Below are positions 56,710 to 64,000 of a DNA stretch of 64,000 nt, in pieces. Origin of the DNA: Laburnicola sp. R22_1 (lineage: Eukaryota; Ascomycota; Dothideomycetes; Pleosporales; Didymosphaeriaceae); contig JACONQ010000006.1 in NCBI GenBank assembly GCA_014281115.1, forward strand, positions 248,001 to 312,000. Direction: 5' to 3'. The translations under genes and the position numbers were made by a program. Every line of letters begins with the position of its first letter. Position 1 is the stretch's first letter. The notes beneath the pieces were generated by a model. The model was not told where the DNA came from. It did no database searches and saw nothing but the letters and a program-made list of their open reading frames with translations.

Positions 56710-59448
56710 ATGTCCACCGCGAACCTCTTCGCCCGTGTAAGTGCTTCGTAAACAAACAGCGGCACCGTGACGCTAACACCCGCCGAGGACGAAGCCGTTG
56801 CGGGCTCCAACCGCGACCAGTCCGAGGACAACTCGCTATCCAGCTTGGTGTCGACCCTCGTCCCCACCTTGCTGATCGCCGTCGTCTTCTTCGCCCTCTT
56901 CTTGATCTTCCGCCGCCATTTCCGCAGACTATACGCCCCGCGAACCTACATTGACAGCCTGGGCGACCACCGCAAGACGCCCGCTCCGAGCAATGGCCTG
57001 TTGGCCTGGATCAAGGACTTCCACAGCATCAAGGATGCCTACATCCTGGACCACCAGTCCATCGACGGCTACCTGTTTGTGCGCTTCTTCAAGCTGCTCG
57101 TCATCATCTGCTTTCTGGGCTGCCTCGTCACATGGCCCATTCTCTTCCCCATCAATGCGAAGGGCGGCGGCGGCAAGGAGCAGCTCAACTTGCTCTCCAT
57201 GGGCAATGTCGACAATGTGAACCGCTACTACGCTCACGCCCTGGTCTCGTGCCTCTTTTTGGGCATGGTCATGATCATCCTCGCGCGCGAGTCCTTCCAC
57301 ACGGTCAACCTCCGCCAGGCCTATCGACGCTCCCCCTGGGGCGCCAGCCGCCTTTCCTCCAAGACCATTCTCTTCACCAATGTGCCCAAGAAGCTCAGTC
57401 AGACCGCTCTGTTTGCCATGTTCCCGGGTGTCAAGCACGCATGGATCGCCTCCAACTGCAAAAAGCTGCAGGAGCTAGTTGATGATCGGGATGAAACGGC
57501 CATGAAGCTCGAAGCCGGTGAAATCCAGCTCTCGCGCGATGCTAACCAGAACCGCATCAAGACGGAACAGGGCAAGAAAGCATACAATGCTGGAGAAGGC
57601 GTGGATCGTTTCTGCAACCCCAAGGACCGACCGACCCACCGTCTCAAGTTCCTCATTGGCAAGAAAGTCGACACCATCACCTATGGCCGTCAACACTTGG
57701 CTGAGCTCATCCCCAAGATCGAGGCCGAGCAGAACAGGCACTGGCAGGGCAAGGGCGACCTGGTCGGTGCCGCCTTCCTGGAATTCCATACCCAGAAGCA
57801 AGCTCAGGATGCCTGGCAGATGATGCAGAACCGGAAGACCAAGCCCAACTCGAAGCTCTCTGCACGCCAGCTTGGTGTCCTCCCTCGGGAGGTTGTCTGG
57901 AACAACTTGCGCATTGGAACGGCCGAGCATTGGATCCGTTGGATACTCGCAACCACCTTCGTTAGCGCCATGATCATCTTCTTTGCCATCCCTGGTAAGT
58001 CCTTTGCTTGGAGACATGGATACCTTTCTGACATGTTATAGTGACTATCGTTGGTGTTATCTCGCAGATCAACTACCTGACCGAGACCTTCCCCTGGCTT
58101 GAGTGGATCAATCAGATTCCTGATGCGATCCTCGGTGTCATCACAGGTCTACTCCCTGTCGTCATGCTTGCAATACTAATGGCACTTGTGCCCATCGTCT
58201 GCCGACGTGAGTCTTGCCTGCCTAGTCTCTTCAGATTGACCCGAGCTAACGTATGCAGTCATGGCTAAGCAGGCTGGTTGGGTCACGGCTAGCCAGATCG
58301 AGCTGCAGACGCAATCTTGGTACTTTGCTTTCCAGGTCATTCAGGTCTTCCTCGTCACTACGTGTGCTGGTGCCGTCACCGCCGTTATCCAAGAAATCCG
58401 CAAGCACCCTGAAAAGGTCCTCACCCTTCTTTCCAACAACCTACCCAAGGCGTCCAACTTCTACATCAGCTACTTTATTGTTTTAGGTCTGTCGGCCGCC
58501 TCCGGCACGCTGCTTAACATTGGTGGCTTCATTGGCGTTGTAGTACTCGGTCGCATCCTTCCTGTCAAGACCCCCCGCAAGATCTGGCAGAAAATCGTCA
58601 ACTTCGCTGCGCCCAAGTGGGGCTCGGAGTTTCCCAAGTGGACCAATTTGGGTGTCATCGCGCTCAGCTACTCTGTCATTGCTCCGCTCGTCTTGGGCTT
58701 CGCTACCGTCGGCTTCTCTCTGATCTACGTCGCCTTCCGCTACAACTTTCTGTACTGCTACGAGACGCTCATCGACACCCAAGGTCAGGCGTACCAGCGT
58801 GCGATCCGCCAGCTTTTTACTGGTGTGTACCTCGCCGAGGGCTGCCTGATTGGTCTATTCGCCATTGCTGCCGCAGACAGCTACGCCGCCGCCGGTCCGC
58901 TCGCCATCGAATGCATTCTCTTGGGCTGCACGATCCTGTTCCACCTAACGCTCCGCAAAGCACTCGCCCGCCACGAAGCCCGCGTCGCATACACGAACCC
59001 CGTACCGCTCACCGCACGGCTCGAAGACGGCGTCGCCGCCGAAAAGAACCCCACCACTGCCGACAGCCCCTCCAACTTCGCCCCCCGCCCGTCCCGGATC
59101 CCCGCCTTCGTCCAGAAGATCATCAACCCGGAGCGCAACTCTACGGCTGCCCTCACCGCCAAGCTTGACCGCTTCTACCACGAGCCGCAGGAGCCGCTCC
59201 CCGTGGCAATCCAGAAGAGAGCCTACTTCCACCCGGCGGTGACGAGCCCGACGCCTGTCCTGTGGATTGTGCGAGACGAAATGGGCATTTCTGCGCGGGA
59301 AGTAAGGGATACGAAGAGGGAGGTTCCGGGGCTGGAGATTACGGATGAGCAGGCTACGTTTGATGAGAAGAATAAGGTGGTTTGGCATGGGCAGGAGGAG
59401 GGGAGGGTGAGGGAGGCGCCGGTTTGGGAGGAGAGGGTTGTTTATTAG
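56710..59448 (+). CDS. CSC1/RSN1-like calcium-permeable osmosensitive channel (DUF221 family)
   Basis: Four exons, 56710-56736 (MSTANLFAR), 56788-57994, 58042-58206 and 58259-59448, give 862 residues. The 51-base first intron has GTAAGT and a CTAAC branch site. The order is as in the OSCA/TMEM63/CSC1 family: an N-terminal membrane helix (LVPTLLIAVVFFALFLIF), two more helices with RESFHTVNLRQAYRRSPWG, the cytosolic PHM7-type domain (SSKTILFTNVPKK, then GAAFLEFHTQKQAQDA), then the 7-helix RSN1 core (WNNLRIGTAEHWIRW, FFLVTTCAGAV-like helix, YFIVLGLSAASGTLLNIGG, RYNFLYCYETLIDTQGQAY). The tail is cytosolic. The family forms mechanosensitive, calcium-permeable cation channels of the plasma membrane or other membranes, opened by hyperosmotic stress. 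Confidence 0.95.
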
Positions 59449-60466
59449 CATTTAGGAGGGGGGGGGGGAAGAGTGCTTGGACTGTGGCTGGATTGTGGGG
59501 AAAAGGAAAGTTGTGGTGGGAGAGATGGAGATAAAATGGTTAGATGGTAATGTGGATAGAGGACGGTTACGGTTACGGTTACGGTTTATCATACCCCTTG
59601 TCGTGTCTCTTTTTTGGGTTTTTAGATTTTGTGTAGTGGATAGAAGTGGGAGAGGTTTTTGAGTGTGTGATGGAGTGAGGGAGCGTGAGTGTGATGTGTG
59701 TGTTTTCATTAATCGTGATACCAATTATTGTTTATGAGCGCGTTGTTTTATTTCGTCATGGACTCTTGGTATTGTTTATGAATTTTTTTTTGGTTGGTTG
59801 GTCCTCATGCGTTCTTATTTATTTATTTTTTGATGGGGATGGTTTGGAGAATTTGGATTTGGATTTGGATGGATTGGCATGGTATGGTATGGTATGGTGT
59901 AGTTTGTGGGATGTGGGATGTTTCCCTTTTTTTAATTAATTAATTAAAGGATAGATGGAGGATGGAGGGTGGAGGGAGGGAGGGTAGGCGGGATAGATGG
60001 ATGGATGGATGGATAGGGAAATGGATAATAAAGGGAGGGAGGGAGGAAGGAAAGATAGATAGGATAAGAATAAGAAAGCCTGAGGGTACGTCACTCTTGG
60101 ATGGGTAGATGTGGGTGTGTATGTGGATGTGGATGGAGTAGTACGTGCTGTATGTATGTATGTGTATGTATGTATAGTATTTGGAAGTGAGAATGGAATC
60201 TAAAATGGGGAGACTGGTTGGGTGTGGATGGGTGGATGGGTAGAAGGACGCTTGGATAGGCTGATAGGTTGGGGTTGGGGGAGGGGAGGGGAGGGGAGGG
60301 TAGGGTGTAAGATACGTGAGTTAGTTTGGGTGTGTGGTGTGATGGTTGTATTCTGGTGCTAGCCACCGTCATACCATCGCAAGTTCTTCCATTGACATCT
60401 ACAATGCCACACAGTCATTCATTAAGCCGTCTTAATATACATGTGTTCGCACCTTCGTCCATCATA
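59449..60466. other. Intergenic, simple-repeat rich
   Basis: No gene is supported. (CGGTTA)3 occurs at 59564-59587; the region then has ATGGT, TTAATTAA, GGATGGAT, GGGAGGGA, TGTATGTA and GGGGA tracts in turn. Open frames here follow the repeats. Confidence 0.55.
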
Positions 60467-60851
60467 CTATCTATGTCGAGACGTCGTCCATGCTCCTTCT
60501 GAAGGAGGTATCTCGCCGTTGTTGCCTGCGCCCGAACCCGCCGAGCCGTATGTGACTTGTGCGCCGGGGAACTTTCCCTCGACGGCACCGACGTCCACGC
60601 CGGATTCGGTTGCTGTTGGTTGTAGGGCAGTCTGTTAGCCATATTACTCTTTTTTGCTGTGGATTCTATCGCACCCGAAAGAGACCCGTTGGCGAGGGGT
60701 TGGAGTGGAAATGCTTGTGAGAAGAAGTGGAACGTGCCCGAGTCTGAGACTGCGTGGCCCTTCTTCGCGGCGTCGGTCGGAGTTGAGGTCGCGCTCAGCT
60801 TGCTTTGCGAGCTCGAGAGGGTCGGTCGGTGTTCTTGTATTCTGCGGACAT
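60467..60851 (-). pseudogene. Small stress-type hydrophilic protein gene, decayed
   Basis: ATG 60851 opens MSAEYKNTD; the expected continuation PLELAKQAERDLNSD and then AAKKGHAVSDSG lie in successive other frames. Each shift is a net +1 and falls at a GACCGAC sequence (near 60825 and 60777). An intron (GTGCGA donor, GCTAAC branch, CAACAG acceptor) leads to ATESGVDVGAVEGKFPGAQV and YGSAGSGAGNNGEIPPSEG, ending at 60467. Similar short, Gly/Ala-rich, very soluble proteins are common in filamentous ascomycetes and respond to stress or conidiation; that is from memory of the family type, not a named gene. The C-terminus also looks shortened. The two shifts make this a probable pseudogene. Confidence 0.5.
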
Positions 60852-61410
60852 GGTGGTTGGCGTGGTTGTTGTTTGTATGTGATTTGAATTGTTGGGATGC
60901 AAAGAGGCTCTATGTGTAGGTTTGCAATTGATCAAACTGGTGGGCGTGTGTGAGGTGTCGTGGGAGAAAAAAGCAGGAGGGTTTCGGAGGGTTTTGATCT
61001 ATGTATGACGATGAAAGAGTGGACCCTGAGGCTTGACGTCACGTTAACCTCATAGCGGACCCCACTCGAGTTTGGCGCAAGGGGAAGGAGCGGGGTGGGA
61101 TGTTCGAATCGAGCATAAATTACGGCATAAATATTCGGGTTGTTGTGGTCGCGTGCTTGCGTAGCGGCTGTGGTGGAGGGGGAAATTGGTTGGTTTGGCG
61201 GGCGTGGTAATGGACCTGGTCTTGCTTATTCTTCTACCCCTCAACTCACCAAGGCACACTTAAATCACGGGCTCCAACTTTAAAATGGTCATATTGAAAA
61301 AAAAGTACGAGCAGGATTCCGTGCTCTTTATCTGTGATAATAGAATAGCGCCAAAGCCCGCGTGTAGCGAATAGAACAGCCCCTTAAGAGTATACACAGC
61401 ACTTACTATA
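60852..61410. other. Intergenic
   Basis: No feature seen between the decayed small gene and the transposon's left end. Confidence 0.4.
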
Positions 61411-61455
61411 CCGTGTTTCATCACCCGACGATCGGCCCCACCTGACGATCGATTT
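61411..61455 (+). repeat. Left TIR of the pogo/Fot1-type element
   Basis: Inverted match of 63464-63508; mismatches at the sixteenth base and near the middle only. Immediately preceded by TA. Confidence 0.9.
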
Positions 61456-61722
61456 GGCAGGGTCCGTGCGTACAACTTTTGAAGCTGTACAACGCAATAC
61501 AAATTGTATACAGGCCAGATTTTTTGGTGGAGAGCTTTTGAGAGGCATAGGAGACGATCGCGATACTTTATTAGGTGCGATAACGCTCAGGGAGCCGTAA
61601 AGAGCGACCCCGGCGTGTACGCGCTGGCGTAGGCGCCACATCTACAACAGATGAAAAGTTGTACTCTACATCCTCCTCATCAATTAAAGGAGGCGTAATA
61701 ACCTTCTCCTTGCCCTTGCGCG

Positions 61723-63410
61723 TCACCTTGGAGGTGTTTTGGAGTGGGAGAGGAGCTTCTTGGATGCCTTTGGGGGCCTTGCTTTTGGTGCCCGAAGCGC
61801 CTGGGTTGACGCCAGGGCCTGGGCGCGCTCCTCCTCTTGTATAGCCTTTGTACGCCTCTGCTCCTCCTGGATAGCCTTCCTCTGCTCCTTCTCTTGCTCC
61901 TTAGCCTTTGCCTCCTGATCTTTTTGTGCCTGGCGTTGGCGAGCTTCCTTGACCTTTGCGGGGGACCAAAATATTGCGCCGCCAGCGTAATCTGCAGGTG
62001 GTTCAAGCAGTAGAGGCTTTCCTTGCGTAGGGCGCTTCTTCTGGGCTAGCGCTTCTCGTAAACGCGTATTTTCATGGTTCAGGAGGGTGTTGCGCACTGA
62101 AATTGAGTGCATAGTGCGGGAGAGCTGCCGGGACCCCTCAGCGTAAGTATCAGAGACAACCTGGCGCAAGAGTCTCTCAATTTTACGCCAATCTGAAGCG
62201 CTAAGTACAGAAGAGCTGCTGTCGCTTGAGGATGGCCGCTCTAGGTCTATATTATTAAAGCGCTGAAGGATTACTTGGGGGTTGAAAGGCACTACGCCAG
62301 TGGCCTTAAAGGCGCTGCAGATCGTGTTTTCTTGAAAGGAGCACTGCCAGGCCCTCTCAAACATAGCGAAGAAGTCGCGCTTTGTGACTCTTGAGAGGCC
62401 CTGGCACTTATCTAAGTACTCAGTAAGTTCAGCGGAGTAGGCAGTGCTGAGAGGCTTGAATAGCGCGACGTCGAGCGGCTGGAGCGTATGGGTTGAATGA
62501 GGTGGATAGATAGCCAGGAGGATCTTATTTTGATCGCAGTAGTCAATAAACTCCATTGTAACATGCGATCCATGGCCGTCAAGGAGTAGTAGACGATAAT
62601 CGCGGCGCGCCTTTGCCTTAGTCTCCCTGTCAAACACCTGTTTGACCCATGCTAGGCCTAAATCGTTGTTCGTCCATCCACTTGGTGATACCGCAAAGAA
62701 AGCTTTGTGTAAGGAATCGTCAAAATCTTGTAACCAGGTGTCTTGTATATTGTTTGACTGCGCTTGATAAATCAAGCAAGGCGTAAGAGAGCTTCCATCA
62801 GCGCAAATACATGCTAGCGTTGTAATCCACTCGCGATTGCCGTCCTGGAGCATTTGTTTAATGCCGCCGCTCTCATAGCGCTGTCGGGAGAAGACACGCT
62901 TCATTTTTGACAGCACCCCAATTAGGAAACCCTTCTCATCCATATTGTACATGTGGCGCTTGTCGACGTTATACTGCTCAATCTTTTACGTAGGAGCTCG
63001 AAATATAGGGCGTACTTGAAGGCAGAGTCGGCGCGTTTACGTGAGGCGTCTATACCAGAGGTCCAGTGGGAAAGTAGGTCGACTTTGTGGCGTCGTATAA
63101 ATCGGTCAACCCAGTTTTTGCCAGCAGGCTTCCCAGCTATTTCTGATGCGAAATTTCGTATCATCTCCTTTGTAGGGGGTAATCCTCGTTCGCAAAGGCC
63201 ATTAATATATTGTAGAAGCTCAGTTTCCTGTTGGGTGTTGAGGAGGCGCTGGCTGTCGGCCAGCGCGTCGCGCGTGCCCTGCACCCTGCGATGCCGGCGC
63301 GACAACGTATTGCGATCGCAGCCATATTTTTGAGCGACTTTGGTGTAATTAGGCTTCTCAGAGATGCTCAGCGAGCTCAAATAGTCAAGAGCAGCACTTA
63401 ATTCGGCCAT
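61723..63410 (-). pseudogene. Pogo/Fot1-type DDE transposase with a one-base frameshift
   Basis: The start is the Met at 63410 (MAELSAALDYLSSL). The N-terminal part has a Psq-type HTH (NYTKVAQKYGCDRNTLSRRHR) and a CENP-B-type HTH (LLQYINGLCERGLPPTKEMIRNF, GKNWVDRFIRRHK). The frame then breaks: after YFELLRK the partner frame continues IEQYNVDKRHMYNMDEKGF, so one A seems missing from the run at 62984-62987. The DDE core is otherwise intact: MDEKG, then LLLDGHGSHVT and, 30 residues later, LQPLDVALFKPL, giving the DD-around-30-D spacing of the pogo clade. The C-terminus is a Lys/Glu/Gln-rich coiled coil. The single A-run indel could be an assembly error, in which case the element would be coding-complete. 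Confidence 0.9.
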
Positions 63411-63463
63411 ATTCGTTGTATAGAGCGTTGCAAAAGGTGCCGAAGTTGGGCTGTTGAGGCGGA

Positions 63464-63508
63464 AAATCGATCGTCCGGTGGGGCCGATCGTCAGGTGATG
63501 AAACACGG
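63464..63508 (-). repeat. Right TIR of the pogo/Fot1-type element
   Basis: Inverted match of 61411-61455, followed by TA at 63509-63510. Confidence 0.9.
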
Positions 63509-63514
63509 TAGTAT

Positions 63515-63556
63515 ATTAAAATATCCTAGCTTCTATACTGTATAGGATATTTTAAT
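63515..63556. repeat. Perfect palindrome with 14-bp arms
   Basis: ATTAAAATATCCTA (63515-63528) pairs with TAGGATATTTTAAT (63543-63556) around a 14-base loop. It lies seven bases outside the TA flanking the pogo-type element and could form a hairpin or mark a small fold-back insertion. Confidence 0.8.
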
Positions 63557-63666
63557 TAAGATACTTTATTACTAGACTATAGTCTTTTATATATTCTAAT
63601 CCAAACTAGCATTATAATAGCGTATAGCTAAAGGTAGGTTCTTAAGCACTAAACTATTTACTTTTA

Positions 63667-64000
63667 ACGTACTTTGCACTCGAGTCGGACACTCCATCGA
63701 GTCGGACACTTTGCCAAGACCCCACCAAGTTCTGTACTATTCACGATAGTATAGAGTCAACATGAACTATTTTCAATAGTCTAAATAGGCTAAACTATTC
63801 AGAATCTACTTCTATAAGCTGCCTACAGGTTTTTTTATTGTGCCCAGGCTTGCCGCAGCGTCCACAGCGCTGTTGAGCGGATTCGCCTCCATCAGTGCGC
63901 ACCCTCTTCTTTGCCTTCTTGCCATCACTACGCACCCCAAAGTCCTTTAGAGTAGCCAGTCGCTGGCCCTCTTCAACTGTAAGGACTCCTTCTTGCTGCA
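63667..64000 (-). mobile_element. Fot1/pogo-type transposon, cut off by the window edge
   Basis: It begins ACGTACTTTGCACTCGAGTC after TA (63665-63666) and carries the same terminal repeat as the dead element at 36423-38293. The 300 bases visible align with 37965-38293 of that element almost throughout, but keep C and G where the other has T and A. It is therefore the better-preserved relative. The window ends inside its transposase gene. Confidence 0.92.
63795..64000 (-). CDS. Transposase C-terminus with CCHC zinc knuckle, partial
   Basis: Reading from the window edge, the frame is open for 68 codons to TAG 63795-63797. It contains LATLKDFGVRSDGKKAKKR and then CGRCGKPGHNKKTC, a C-x2-C-x4-H-x4-C zinc knuckle, followed by RQLIEVDSE. 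A C-terminal knuckle of this kind occurs on some fungal Fot1-type transposases and may help bind nucleic acid. The N-terminal and DDE parts lie beyond the window. Confidence 0.85.
   Translation of the reverse strand, partial: QQEGVLTVEEGQRLATLKDFGVRSDGKKAKKRVRTDGGESAQQRCGRCGKPGHNKKTCRQLIEVDSE

Larger units (their letters stand above)
61411..63508 (-). mobile_element. Pogo/Fot1-type DNA transposon, 2.1 kb, complete ends
   Basis: The ends are 45-bp inverted repeats (61411-61455 and 63464-63508) starting CCGTGTTTCATCACC, with two mismatches, and each is flanked by TA (61409-61410, 63509-63510), the target site of the Tc1/mariner/pogo group. A single transposase gene on the minus strand fills the interior. 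The sequence is not AT-biased and shows no RIP, so insertion is relatively recent. Each terminal repeat holds two copies of GACGATCG, possible transposase-binding sites. Confidence 0.93.

Noticed and set aside
59564..59587. GGTTAC repeats as a telomere remnant
   Set aside because: Only three units and not the fungal TTAGGG telomere sequence; surrounded by other simple repeats.

Overview
The window looks like nuclear DNA of a filamentous ascomycete (Pezizomycotina), plausibly plant-associated. The genes carry short introns (about 50-160 nt) with GT...AG ends and CTAAC/CTGAC-like branch sites. The set includes a secreted family-3 pectate lyase, a cell-wall-integrity MAP kinase of the Slt2 type and an F-box protein. 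Transposon copies decayed by C-to-T / G-to-A transitions in a repeat-induced-point-mutation (RIP) pattern point the same way. The exact taxon cannot be read from the sequence. Exon boundaries given here were worked out by hand from splice sites and reading-frame continuity.

Layout. 0-6 kb: a GrpB-GNAT fusion with an interrupted frame and a secreted type-I membrane protein, both on the minus strand. 6-20 kb: a PLAC8 protein, a RING protein, a small four-exon unknown gene, proteasome subunit alpha-1 (minus) divergent from a WKF-domain protein, then an F-box protein. 20-32 kb, looser accessory DNA: pectate lyase, a large protein with a zinc-cluster-like Cys motif, an AT-rich patch with an OPT transporter pseudogene, a GPI-type secreted protein broken by one stop codon, and an alpha/beta hydrolase. 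33.8-43.7 kb: a membrane-anchored pepsin-like protein without its first catalytic Asp, then a 5.4-kb block bounded by 59-bp inverted repeats, then the SLT2 MAP kinase. 44-49 kb: a decayed epimerase and the DEAD-box helicase HAS1. 50-59.5 kb: a 1,717-residue disordered scaffold-like protein and a CSC1/RSN1 osmosensitive channel. 60-64 kb: a decayed stress-type small gene, a pogo/Fot1 transposon with complete ends and a one-base frameshift, and the cut-off start of a second transposon.

Housekeeping genes (proteasome alpha-1, HAS1, SLT2, CSC1, WKF protein) alternate with rapidly evolving material. The mobile sequences are the most informative part. (1) A TIR-bounded, Mutator-like block (36264-41632) has an imperfect 9-bp flanking duplication and holds a RIP-destroyed Fot1/pogo element plus an APH-kinase-like gene. 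(2) A much less mutated relative of that inner element begins at 63667, so RIP can be read base by base. (3) Two families of very short sequences appear to have been inserted by target-primed retroposition: an 88-bp A-tailed piece with a perfect 16-bp target duplication at 11544-11663, and a three-copy element (5.6, 19.7, 30.9 kb) with one constant end, variable lengths and a different direct repeat at each site. The third family is my best candidate for something not previously described.
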